Shown: positions 9,064 to 16,305, numbered from the stretch's first letter. The stretch: DNA of 17,185 bases from Pseudomonadota bacterium (GCA_023430845.1 JAEYYJ010000085.1:1-17185); one strand, 5' to 3'. The notes: generated by a model not told the origin, from the sequence alone. Made by a program: numbers and translations.

Positions 9064-9981
9064 ATGGACAGCATCTGGATCTGGGCAAGCGTGGGCGCGG
9101 CCTTCTTTCAGGCTTTGCGCTATGCGGGGCTCAAGGTGCTGAACCAGCGTCTGTCGACGCAGGTCACGACCTATGTCCGCATTCTGTTCACGCTGCCGCT
9201 ACTGGCCGCCTACCTCGTCGGCATTCTGTGGTGGACAGGCGAACCACTCCCGCCGCTCAGCCAGGGGCTTGTGCTCTACAGCGCCATTGCGGCTATCTGC
9301 CAGTTCGTCGGCACGGTGCTCGTCGTACGCCTCTTCCAGCTCGGCAACTTCGCCGTCGCGACGCTGATCATCAAAGCCGACGTGATCATGACGGCGCTCA
9401 TCGGCACCGCCTTCTTCTCGGAGGTCATCACCCCCATCGGCTGGGTGGCGATCGTCGTCACCATGCTCGGGGTGATCGTGATTTCCTCCGGCCGCTCGCC
9501 GGCGCCCCAGCCCAATACATCAGCAGGCGGCACCAGCTCCGCGACTGCACCGGCACTGCTGGGTCTCTCGTCGGCGCTCGTCTACGCCCTCTCATATCTA
9601 TGCCTGCGCGAGGGTATTCTCGCGATCGATCCGGCCGTCGGCACGCTCGTGCGCGCCGCCTATGCCGTGCTCGTGATGGCGACGCTCTCGGCACTCATGG
9701 TGGGCGCCTACCTGCTGATGCGCGAGCCGCGCGAACTCGTGCGGATGTTCGCGTTTCCGAAGCTCTGCTGGTTCATCGGCACGACAAGCGCGCTCGGTTC
9801 TATTGGATGGTTCATCGCGACCGCGCTGACGAACGCCTCGTACGTCGCCGGCGTCGCGCAGGTACAGATCGTGTTCACGCTGCTACTGTCGGTGTTTTAT
9901 TTTGGCGAACGAATCCGCACGCTCGAGATCGCCGGAATCGCTATCATCGTGGCGGGCCTCGCATTATTCCGGATGGCATGA
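9064..9981 (+). CDS. EamA/DMT superfamily transporter
   Basis: The 305-residue product is an inner-membrane permease of the drug/metabolite transporter superfamily, with about ten helices arranged as two EamA repeats. The first repeat ends near GWVAIVVTMLGVIVISSG; a short Pro/Thr/Ser/Ala linker (PAPQPNTSAGGTSS) separates it from the second, which ends in YFGERIRTLEIAGIAIIVAG. Substrates of the family range from amino acids to nucleosides and cannot be inferred here. The frame is open from 8935; MDSIWIWAS at 9064 is chosen because it begins the first helix, but ATG 9052 is also possible and neither has a strong Shine-Dalgarno. It is divergent from the phospholipase-like gene across about 154 bases. 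Confidence 0.88.
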   Translation: MDSIWIWASVGAAFFQALRYAGLKVLNQRLSTQVTTYVRILFTLPLLAAYLVGILWWTGEPLPPLSQGLVLYSAIAAICQFVGTVLVVRLFQLGNFAVATLIIKADVIMTALIGTAFFSEVITPIGWVAIVVTMLGVIVISSGRSPAPQPNTSAGGTSSATAPALLGLSSALVYALSYLCLREGILAIDPAVGTLVRAAYAVLVMATLSALMVGAYLLMREPRELVRMFAFPKLCWFIGTTSALGSIGWFIATALTNASYVAGVAQVQIVFTLLLSVFYFGERIRTLEIAGIAIIVAGLALFRMA

Positions 9982-10034
9982 TTCAGACATCGGAAATGGG
10001 GGTGCGGCGTATCGAGTTGCAGGCGAGACGGCGC

Positions 10035-10062
10035 TTGACTTCAATGCCCCTGTGACTAAATT
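10035..10062 (+). promoter_or_regulatory. Sigma-70-type promoter of rpmG
   Basis: TTGACT (10035-10040) and TAAATT (10057-10062) are separated by 16 bases and lie 46 bases upstream of the rpmG start codon. Both hexamers are close to the vegetative consensus. Start of transcription would be near 10069. Confidence 0.5.
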
Positions 10063-10107
10063 GCGACCGAACAAGACCCTGGATTAGAACGCGTCGAAGA
10101 GACCGAA

Positions 10108-10275
10108 ATGGCCAAGCCCGCAACGCTCAAGATCAAGCTGCTCAGCACCGCAGGGACCGGCTTCTTCTATGTGACCAAGAAGAACCCGCGCACCTCGACC
10201 GAGAAGATTTCCTTCAAGAAGTACGACCCGATCGCGCGCAAGCACGTCGAGTTCAAGGAAACCAAAATCAAGTAG
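10108..10275 (+). CDS. rpmG: 50S ribosomal protein L33
   Basis: The 55-residue basic protein [20 protein letters not shown]...TKIK is ribosomal protein L33 of the large subunit. The family core [17 protein letters not shown] and [18 protein letters not shown] is complete. It lacks the two Cys pairs of zinc-binding L33 and so is the zinc-independent form usual in proteobacteria. A purine-rich GAAGAGA lies 6-12 bases ahead of the ATG. The gene stands alone, with a promoter and a terminator of its own. Confidence 0.97.
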   Translation: MAKPATLKIKLLSTAGTGFFYVTKKNPRTSTEKISFKKYDPIARKHVEFKETKIK

Positions 10276-10284
10276 GAGACGCCT

Positions 10285-10313
10285 GCCGTTCGTGCGTCCC
10301 GCACGGCGATTTT
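10285..10313 (+). terminator. Rho-independent terminator after rpmG
   Basis: GCCGT at 10285-10289 pairs with ACGGC at 10303-10307 (alternatively GTGCG 10292-10296 with CGCAC 10300-10304 plus GCC/GGC), followed by GATTTT. It begins ten bases after the rpmG stop codon. Confidence 0.5.
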
Positions 10314-11311
10314 CTGCGGGCTCGCTCATTAACCACGATTGAGTAATCACAGAACAGACGTCGGTCGGATGCCGGCACTGATCGGAGACGTATTGGTTTC
10401 GGCACGAGAGGGGTCCGGCCTGTGACTATTCTCGGCAGCGGGGTACGAAGACCGAGAGGTCACAGGCCGGCACTGTACCAAGCAGACAACCAAAGAGGGC
10501 GTTGGTTCGCTGCTTGGCCAACCGATCAGCGTTTCATGGCATCTTCGAGGAGGCCACTCCTGCCATAGTCGCTGATCGCCTCATTGGGACTAGGAGATGC
10601 GGCGGACCTAATCCCAAGAGTTCTATGAAGCTTCTTCCCCCTCTTGACCCTGATGACGGCCGCAGCCCGGCGGCGTGGGTCTTGTGCGAATAGAATCAGC
10701 AGTCTGAATGACGGACTGCAGACAAAATCTACGCCGAGAGAATGGCAGATTTCCGGCAGCCACGCAATGTCAAGATGGGAAATGCGCGGTGAACGGCAGG
10801 TACGAAATTTTATGTTGATAAATCATCAGAGCGACCCATTGACCTAGGTCGGTTTCCGGAACTATGTGGCTCTGCCGCCTCGATTTTTGCGGCCGGAGAG
10901 AGCAATTATGATCACCGCGTGCGGAGCCACAATGCGGGGTCATCGGGCACTACGGCGGGGCCTCCAATCCTGTTAATTGAACGCTTGCAGCCCGCAACGT
11001 ATCACACTCACTTGACGCCTGTCAGTGTCGCGGCTGCACCGCAATGCCACGCACCGGCGAAATCTTCGCGTGGCGCGACGGCACGTCCTAATCGTCCGTG
11101 GAAAATAATGCGCGAGCGATGCGACGTGGGGGCACGACGCGCCCGAATACCGCCAAAGAAGCGGGTTCAATAGTCATTACGCGAAGTGTCATCGACGCTC
11201 CGAGGCGTTGGACACGTACAGCAACGCTCTCGAGCGGTATTGCGTGACCATCCAGCGGCCGATGTGCAGCAAAAGATCCACCGGGCAGAGTGGGAGAGAG
11301 AGGGATGTCCA
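10314..11311. other. 998-base protein-free region rich in stem-loops
   Basis: No frame here gives a believable protein: short open frames have no family look and no good start. Instead local inverted repeats lie nearly end to end. Besides the array at 10415-10722, stems include AAATCT-GCC (10725-10735) with GGCAGATTT (10744-10752); TGTGGCTC (10865-10872) with GAGCCACA (10924-10931) enclosing GCCGC/GCGGC; ACG-TTGC (10981-10988) with GCAACGT (10994-11000); GCCAC plus GCGAA (11046-11061) with TTCGCGTGGC (11065-11074); ACGG-ACG (11078-11085) with CGTCCGT (11093-11099); and GTGTC plus CGACGC (11186-11198) with GCGTTGGACAC (11205-11215). Some may belong to the leader of the TAXI gene at 11312. Confidence 0.6.
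10415..10722. ncRNA. Candidate structured RNA: six consecutive hairpins
   Basis: P1: CCGGCCTGTGAC (10415-10426) pairs perfectly with 10459-10470, with an inner TCTCGG (10430-10435) pairing with CCGAGA (10452-10457). P2: CCAAGCAG (10478-10485) with CTGCTTGG (10510-10517), inner AACCAA/TTGGTT. P3: CGATCAGCG (10523-10531) with CGCTGATCG (10570-10578), inner ATGGCA/TGCCAT and GGAG/CTCC. P4: TTGGGA plus TAGG (10584-10594) with CCTA plus TCCCAA (10607-10617). P5: GACCC (10646-10650) with GGGTC (10677-10681), inner GCCGC/GCGGC. P6: GCAGTC (10699-10704) with GACTGC (10714-10719). P1 to P4 are separated by only 5-7 bases. A pyrimidine-rich single-stranded stretch, CTTCTTCCCCCTCTT, lies at 10631-10645. 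Motifs of RNase P RNA, tmRNA, 6S and SRP RNA were looked for and not seen. Promoter and strand are not resolved: some mismatches become G-U pairs on the plus strand (P3) and others on the minus strand (P4, P6). Confidence 0.45.
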
Positions 11312-12457
11312 ATGCGTTGTAGTTTCAGTTTCTGCGTAACCCGTATTGCCTTCGCGCTGGCCATTGCGGGGACCATGGCCTGCGCTGCTCCCACAAGTTC
11401 GAACGCTCAGACAGGGGCGCCTACGAAGGGACAGCGCCTCGGACCGCTCGATCAGATGCGCGCGCAAATCAACGAGAATGTCGTCACCATCGTTTCAGGC
11501 AATCCGAACGGCGGCTATCTGGGAATTGCCTACGACATCGCCGCTGTCACCGACGACGGCGACAATCTGCGCGTGCTGCCGATCGTCGGCAAGGGCGCGG
11601 CCCAGAACGTTCGCGATATCCTTTTCCTCAGGGGTATCGACATGGGCCTCGTCAACACGGTCACCCTGAGCCATTTCAAGGACGATCCTCAGCTCGGGCC
11701 GCACGTCACACGCAACATGGTCTACATCACCCGACTGTTCGAGGATGAGTTGCACATCCTCGTGCGCCCGGAAATCAAATCGCTCAAGGATCTCGAAGGC
11801 AAGCCCGTCAACTTCAGTGACAAGGGAAGCGGCGCGCAGCTCGCCGCGCAGCGCATGTTTGCAGCCCATGAAATGAAAGTGACGGAAGTCAACATGGGTC
11901 AGGGCGATGCCATCGAGCGCATGAAGCGTGGCGAGGTGTACGCGACGATCTGCACGTGCCTCAAACCGCTGAGGCCGTATGCGACCGTTCCGAAGGAGCT
12001 CGGCTTCCGCCTCCTGCCGGTCGCCTATGAGGGTCATTTCCTCGAGGACTACCTGCCGGCCGAGTTCACGCACGCCGACTACCCGAACTTGATCCCCGAA
12101 GGCGAAAAGGTCGAAGGCGTTGCGGTGCCGACCCTGCTCATGGCGTTCAACTGGACTGGCGATCATGGGCGCTATCAGCGCCTTGCCAAGTTCGTCGACG
12201 CGTTCTTCACGAAGTTCCCGGAGATCCAGAAGCCGCCGCGCCATCCGCGGTGGAAGAACGTCAATCTCGCAGCGACCATCGACGGATGGACGCGCTTCCC
12301 GCCGGCTCAGGAGTGGCTCGATCGCGTTGCAGCGGGGAGACCGTTACCGACGACGACCGGAAGCGCAACGCAGCCCGCTGGTGAGACCAATGCCGCGATG
12401 AGCGAAGCATTGTTCAAGGAGTTCATGGAATGGCGCCGCAAACGCGGCAGTAATTGA
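11312..12457 (+). CDS. TAXI-family TRAP transporter solute receptor
   Basis: The 381-residue product is a periplasmic binding protein of the TRAP-associated extracytoplasmic immunogenic (TAXI) type. A signal peptide spans about residues 1-32 (RIAFALAIAGTMACAAP, likely cut after SSNA). The mature part opens with VTIVSGNPNGGYLGIAYDIA (58-77), the usual first strand and Gly-rich loop, followed by RVLPIVGKGAAQNVRDI and the GIDMGLVNT segment that matches the family pattern of detecting a ligand. Start at 11312 is chosen because GAGAGAGAGGG precedes it and it begins the signal peptide, although the frame is open from 11186. No TRAP membrane subunits are adjacent, so its partner must be elsewhere, or it acts alone as a sensor-type receptor. 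Confidence 0.8.
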   Translation: MRCSFSFCVTRIAFALAIAGTMACAAPTSSNAQTGAPTKGQRLGPLDQMRAQINENVVTIVSGNPNGGYLGIAYDIAAVTDDGDNLRVLPIVGKGAAQNVRDILFLRGIDMGLVNTVTLSHFKDDPQLGPHVTRNMVYITRLFEDELHILVRPEIKSLKDLEGKPVNFSDKGSGAQLAAQRMFAAHEMKVTEVNMGQGDAIERMKRGEVYATICTCLKPLRPYATVPKELGFRLLPVAYEGHFLEDYLPAEFTHADYPNLIPEGEKVEGVAVPTLLMAFNWTGDHGRYQRLAKFVDAFFTKFPEIQKPPRHPRWKNVNLAATIDGWTRFPPAQEWLDRVAAGRPLPTTTGSATQPAGETNAAMSEALFKEFMEWRRKRGSN

Positions 12458-12483
12458 GCCGAAGATCCGCCGCAAAGAGCGAC

Positions 12484-12507
12484 GGCGCCGCCGAAACCGG
12501 CGGCGCC
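12484..12507. terminator. Perfect 10-bp hairpin between convergent genes
   Basis: GGCGCCGCCG (12484-12493) pairs with CGGCGGCGCC (12498-12507) around an AAAC loop. It sits 26 bases after the TAXI stop and directly against the stop codon of the transglutaminase gene on the other strand. There is no clear T-run on either side, so termination is inferred from position and stem strength. Confidence 0.5.
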
Positions 12508-13332
12508 CTATTCCTGGATCATCGCACGGCCCTGCTCGACGTGAATGGCGACGTCGAGGCCCTCCGCACCGCCGCCGACACGCGCGCCGCGCACGGCCGA
12601 TGCCTCTCGCGCATCACATCCGATCGCGACACGCACGTGCTGGTCCGTCGTGCAGATGCCGTTGGCCGGATCAAAGGCAATCCAGCCGAGACGCGGCACG
12701 TGCACTTCGGCCCAGGCGTGGCCGGCCTCCTGATCGATGCGGTCCGTCCGCAGGAAGTAGCCGCTGACATAGCGTGCGGGATGGCCGAGAGCGCGCGCGG
12801 CCGAGAGCAGGATGTGCGTGAAGTCCTGGCAGATGCCGCGTTTCGCGTCGAAGGCATCGCCGGCCGTCGTATCCGGGCTCGTAGCGCCGATCACAAAGGT
12901 CATGGTTTTGTGAATGCTGCGATTGAGCGCATGGAGTGTCGCCAGCGCATCGCCGCCTTGCCCCGCCGAGGTCTCGCGCGCAAAGCGCCGGAGCGAGGGC
13001 GTAAGCCGCGTGAGCCCCGTCTCGCGTAGGAAGAGGCGCGGCGGCTGGCGCTCTACAGCGCCACGCACAAATCCATTTGTGTCGCGCGTATCGACCTCAC
13101 CCTCGATGGTGATGGTCGCCTGCGTAAGCGGGCCGTGCAGGAAGACGAGGTGCGTGATGTTGCCGTATGCATCCTCGCTGCGATCGAGCCGTGCATCCGC
13201 ATCGACCGCAACGCGCCAGGACCGGATGAACTGCCCTTCGTGCGGGCGCGGCGTCAGGCGAAGGAGCTGCAGCGCATCGCTCGCGGGTTCGTCGTAGGTG
13301 TAGCGCGTCTCGTGCCGGACCTTGATGCGCAT
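12508..13332 (-). CDS. Transglutaminase-like cysteine peptidase family protein
   Basis: The 274-residue product has an N-terminal beta-rich domain (MRIKVRHETRYTYDEPASDALQ start, typical of bacterial transglutaminase-like proteins) and a C-terminal papain-like transglutaminase core. The triad is visible: Cys168 in KRGICQDF, His205 in AGHAWAEV and Asp221 in AFDPANG. These proteins are predicted amidases, peptidases or transferases; the substrate is unknown. It is the last gene of a minus-strand cluster with alpha-E and ATP-grasp proteins, 13 bases after the alpha-E stop. The frame stays open upstream through the alpha-E gene, but the start at 13332 gives the family N-terminus. The Shine-Dalgarno is poor, so coupling to the gene before it is likely. 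Confidence 0.92.
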   Translation of the reverse strand: MRIKVRHETRYTYDEPASDALQLLRLTPRPHEGQFIRSWRVAVDADARLDRSEDAYGNITHLVFLHGPLTQATITIEGEVDTRDTNGFVRGAVERQPPRLFLRETGLTRLTPSLRRFARETSAGQGGDALATLHALNRSIHKTMTFVIGATSPDTTAGDAFDAKRGICQDFTHILLSAARALGHPARYVSGYFLRTDRIDQEAGHAWAEVHVPRLGWIAFDPANGICTTDQHVRVAIGCDAREASAVRGARVGGGAEGLDVAIHVEQGRAMIQE

Positions 13333-13345
13333 GGCGAGGTACCGG

Positions 13346-14290
13346 CTACGAGAGATACTGCTGGGTGATCGCGGCCCCCAGCCGGTTGTTGTCCTCGATG
13401 AACTCGACCAGGAACTCGTGCAGGCCCGACTGGAAGATCTGATCCATGTCGGCATTCTGGAGGCGCGCCGTGGTCGAACGTACAATGTGCTGCGCCGGCC
13501 CCTGGCGGCCATAAGCCTCCGCGATCTGATCGAGATAGTCGTTGAGCTCCAGATAGCAGGAAATGAGCGATCGGGGCTGCTCGGGCCTCAGAATGAGGAA
13601 GTCCGCGACGAGCCACGGCTTCACGTTCTCGCGGTACACCCAGTGATAGGACGTGAGCGCGTTGACGCTTCTGAGGATCGAAGACCACTGGAAATAGTCG
13701 AGTCCGCCGCCAACCGGCTCCTTCTCCGGGAGCAGCAGGTGGTACTTCACGTCGAGCAGGCGCGCCATGTTGTCGGCCCGCTCGGTGAACGTGCCGAGGC
13801 GCTGGAACCAATACTGATCGGAGCGCAGCATGGTGCGGTAAGCGGCGCCATCGAAACGCAGCGACATCTGCTGCACGCGCTGGAGAAACTGCGTCAGTGC
13901 CGACTGCGAGATGCCGTCGAACTCGATGCCGCGCATCTCGTTCCAGCCCTCGTTCAGGATCTCCCACATCTCGCTCGTGATGGCTGTGCGCACCGCGCGT
14001 GCATTCGAGCGGGCGGTTTCGACGCACGCCTTGATCGAGCTCGGATTGGCCGGTGAGTCGACGATGTAGCGGATCACGTTCTCGCGGGTCGCGCCGTCCG
14101 GATAGATCTCCTTGAAGGACTCCGCGCAGGCTGCCGTTGCGATCGCCGACTCCCACTCGTTCGAGGCCCCTGCATAGGCGGACGGCAGGGCTGCGAGACG
14201 CTGCGCCACATGCAGAATGCGCGCGAGGTTCTCGGCGCGCTCGGTGTAGCGCGAGAGCCAGTAGAGATTATCCGCCATTCGGGAAAGCAT
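13346..14290 (-). CDS. Alpha-E domain protein (COG2307 type)
   Basis: The 314-residue, mostly helical protein begins MLSRMADNLYWLSRYTERAE, the signature of the alpha-E family, with a second, similar ERADNMARLLDVKYH segment midway that suggests an internal repeat. It has no known catalytic motif. The family is nearly always encoded beside a circularly permuted ATP-grasp protein and a transglutaminase, and all three are proposed to make or attach a peptide-like product. Its ATG at 14290 shares one base with the stop of the ATP-grasp gene (TGATG), so translation is coupled. Upstream codons in the same frame belong to the overlap and are not part of the protein. Confidence 0.92.
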   Translation of the reverse strand: MLSRMADNLYWLSRYTERAENLARILHVAQRLAALPSAYAGASNEWESAIATAACAESFKEIYPDGATRENVIRYIVDSPANPSSIKACVETARSNARAVRTAITSEMWEILNEGWNEMRGIEFDGISQSALTQFLQRVQQMSLRFDGAAYRTMLRSDQYWFQRLGTFTERADNMARLLDVKYHLLLPEKEPVGGGLDYFQWSSILRSVNALTSYHWVYRENVKPWLVADFLILRPEQPRSLISCYLELNDYLDQIAEAYGRQGPAQHIVRSTTARLQNADMDQIFQSGLHEFLVEFIEDNNRLGAAITQQYLS

Positions 14291-15723
14291 CAGGTCTCCA
14301 CCACCCAGGTATCTTTCGTACCCCCACCCTGAGAGGAATTCACGACCAGCGATCCTTCCTTGAGCGCAACGCGTGTGAGACCACCCGGCACACACCGCAC
14401 CCCATCGGCCCCGCAGAGCACATAAGGGCGGAGATCCACATGCCGCGGCGCCAACCCGGAGTCGACGAAGCACGGCACGGTCGAGAGCGCGAGCGTCGGC
14501 TGGGCGATGAAGTCGTCAGGGTGCGCCTTGAGCTTGGCGGCGAAGGCATCGCGCTCGGCCTTGGTCGCGTGCGGCCCGACGAGCATGCCATAGCCGCCCG
14601 AGCCATTGACTTCCTTCACGACGAGCTCATGGAGCCGCGAGAGGACATAGCGCAGTGCCTCGGGCTCACGGCAGCGATGCGTCGGCACGTTGGAGAGGAG
14701 CGGCTTCTCGCCGAGGTAGAATTCGACGATCTCGGGCATGTAGCTGTAGATGGCCTTGTCGTCGCCGACGCCCGTGCCGATCGCGTTGGAAATCGTGACA
14801 TTGCCCGCCTTGTACGCCGACATGAGACCCGGCACGCCGAGCATGGAACCCGGATTGAAGGCGATCGGATCGATAAAGTCGTCGTCGATGCGCCGATAGA
14901 TGACATCCACGCGGCGGGGGCCTTCGGTCGTGCGCATGTAGACGATGTTGTCGCGCACGAGCAGATCGCGGCCCTCGACCAGCTCGACACCCATCTTGTC
15001 GGCCAGGAACGAATGCTCGTAGTAGGCCGAGTTGAAGGGCCCCGGCGTCAACAGCACGACCGTCGGATCCTTCGACGCCGAGCGCGGCGCCAGCGAGCGC
15101 AGAGTTTCCAGCAGCGCGTCGGGATAGTTGTCGACCGGCGCCACACGCAGCGAACCGAACAGCTCCGGCATGAGCCGCATCATGGCCTCGCGGTTCTCCA
15201 GCATGTAGGAGACGCCGGACGGCGTGCGCGCATTGTCCTCGAGCACATAGAACGTGTCGGCATCCACGCGGACGATATCGATACCGGCAATGTGGACGTG
15301 AATGCCACCCGGCGGCGTGAAGTGCGTCATTTCCGGCTGGAAGGCCGGGTTCTGCAGGATCAGCTCCTCCGGCACGATGCCGGCGGCGACGATTTCGCGG
15401 CCGTTGTAGCTGTCCGCGATGAAAGCATTGAGAGCCTTCATCCGTTGTTCCAGCCCGCGCACGAGCCGCTGCCATTCGGCGGAAGTCAGCACGCGCGGCA
15501 CGATGTCGAAGGGGATGAGCCGCTCTGTGCCCTGGTTATCGCCGTAGACGTTGAAGGTAATGCCGATGCGGCGGAAGAAATGCTCGGCTTCGAGCTTGCG
15601 ATTGACGAGCAGTTCGCGCGGCGCCTGCTTCAGCCAGTCCGAAATCGCCTCGTATCCCGCACGCACGCCCCCATCAGGTACATTCATCTCGTCGAAGAAT
15701 GCGGCAACAGGGGCAGCAGACAT
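14290..15723 (-). CDS. Circularly permuted ATP-grasp type 2 protein
   Basis: The 477-residue product belongs to the COG2308 family (older names DUF404/DUF407), predicted carboxylate-amine ligases whose ATP-grasp halves are permuted. Landmarks: NVYGDNQGTERLIPFDIVPR (58-77), VLEDNARTPSGVSYMLENR (160-178), YRRIDDDFIDP (276-286), the nucleotide-binding KEVNGSGGYGM (370-380) and the end motif SSQGGGTKDTWVV (463-475). It is the first gene of the trio with alpha-E and transglutaminase. AAGGAG lies about seven bases before the ATG. A TAATAT element at 15760-15765 on the minus strand could be the -10 of its promoter, but no good -35 stands in front. The product of the ligase is unknown. Confidence 0.95.
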   Translation of the reverse strand: MSAAPVAAFFDEMNVPDGGVRAGYEAISDWLKQAPRELLVNRKLEAEHFFRRIGITFNVYGDNQGTERLIPFDIVPRVLTSAEWQRLVRGLEQRMKALNAFIADSYNGREIVAAGIVPEELILQNPAFQPEMTHFTPPGGIHVHIAGIDIVRVDADTFYVLEDNARTPSGVSYMLENREAMMRLMPELFGSLRVAPVDNYPDALLETLRSLAPRSASKDPTVVLLTPGPFNSAYYEHSFLADKMGVELVEGRDLLVRDNIVYMRTTEGPRRVDVIYRRIDDDFIDPIAFNPGSMLGVPGLMSAYKAGNVTISNAIGTGVGDDKAIYSYMPEIVEFYLGEKPLLSNVPTHRCREPEALRYVLSRLHELVVKEVNGSGGYGMLVGPHATKAERDAFAAKLKAHPDDFIAQPTLALSTVPCFVDSGLAPRHVDLRPYVLCGADGVRCVPGGLTRVALKEGSLVVNSSQGGGTKDTWVVET

Positions 15724-16145
15724 GGGCTCTCCTTATGCGCGGACGGGGCACATCGAAGGATATTAGAGTCGGCCGCCGCGCAATTGAAGCGTTTACTGAT
15801 TGGGCAATTGCCAACTTATCGGGCGACGGACGAAGCGGAGCCGCGCGAGTTGCTGCCGAATTGGGCAGCCGAACGGACAGGCTTCCTACTTCAATCGCCG
15901 CGCTGTTCGATCGGGCTGCCGTCATCCGCGCCGGCTATAGGGCTGACGCGTCCGGCCGCGGGACTGACGACACTCGGGTTGCACGGGCTGCTCTTTCCAG
16001 CCGCTGTCGTCAACGCGCGCGGCCCACAAAATTGTGGAAACGCAGCACTCGTGCTATCCTTGATTCGCACGCGTCTCGACCGCGTATCCTGGTCCTGGTG
16101 CATCGGATGTTCCCACATCCGACATAAATGATCCTCGATACCCCA

Positions 16146-16187
16146 GCGCCCACCGATCCCCGTCGGTGGGCGCAAATCGTTTTGCGC
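16146..16187. other. Two overlapping, mutually exclusive hairpins
   Basis: GCGCCCACCGA (16146-16156) pairs perfectly with TCGGTGGGCGC (16163-16173) around a six-base loop. GCGCAAA (16170-16176) pairs with TTTGCGC (16181-16187). The two stems compete for bases 16170-16173, so only one can form at a time. There is no gene directly after them on either strand to be controlled, so they may just be a strong terminator with an accidental neighbour. Confidence 0.4.
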
Positions 16188-16232
16188 GGCCGATAGCAAT
16201 CTGGCTTGGTTGATTGAGCGAATTCGGCGCCG

Positions 16233-16263
16233 AAAATAGAAACGGCCCGCCATGGGACGGGCC
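16233..16263 (-). terminator. Rho-independent terminator of tRNA-Gly
   Basis: On the minus strand GGCCCG (16263-16258) pairs with CGGGCC (16249-16244) and is followed by GTTTCTATTTT. It lies about 33 bases after the end of the tRNA. Confidence 0.7.
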
Positions 16264-16275
16264 TAAGGCCTTGAT

Positions 16276-16305
16276 TTCGATGGAGTGGGCTTCGATGGAG
16301 CGGGC
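16276..16305. repeat. Tandem 15-base duplication of the tRNA-Gly 3' end
   Basis: TTCGATGGAGTGGGC (16276-16290) is directly followed by TTCGATGGAGCGGGC (16291-16305), differing at one base. The second copy contains the end of the tRNA acceptor stem, the discriminator base and the encoded CCA. The first copy lies outside the mature tRNA. Confidence 0.8.

Larger units (their letters stand above)
15724..16295. other. 572-base non-coding region with several hairpins
   Basis: No protein gene is supported. Open frames on both strands read as antisense-like, Arg/Pro/Ala-rich sequence. Palindromic elements include GGCAATTGCC (15803-15812), GCTGCC (15852-15857) with GGCAGC (15864-15869), TCGGATGT (16103-16110) with ACATCCGA (16115-16122), and the pair at 16146-16187 listed separately. 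The left end must hold the ATP-grasp promoter and the right end the tRNA terminator. Confidence 0.6.

Noticed and set aside
10502..10693. Possible 63-residue protein in the hairpin region
   Set aside because: The frame crosses three long stems, has no ribosome binding site and no protein-like pattern.
10415..10722. Retron, integron attC sites or CRISPR array
   Set aside because: No reverse transcriptase, integrase or cas gene is nearby. Stems differ in sequence, do not show the attC core bases, and there are no regularly spaced direct repeats.
11161..11185. tRNA-like T-loop sequence (GCGGGTTCAATAGTC)
   Set aside because: No acceptor, D or anticodon arms can be built around it.
10415..11243. 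RNase P RNA, tmRNA, 6S RNA or SRP RNA
   Set aside because: The conserved sequence blocks of these RNAs (for example the GAGGAAAGUCC block of RNase P RNA or a proteolysis tag frame) were looked for and not found.
14137..16131. Plus-strand open frame of 664 codons
   Set aside because: It is antisense to the ATP-grasp gene and to the start of the alpha-E gene, and reads as Arg/His/Asp-rich sequence typical of a shadow frame.
16276..16305. Attachment site of a resident integrated element
   Set aside because: The two copies are directly adjacent, with no element between them, and no integrase gene is in the window. Only a past event could be argued.
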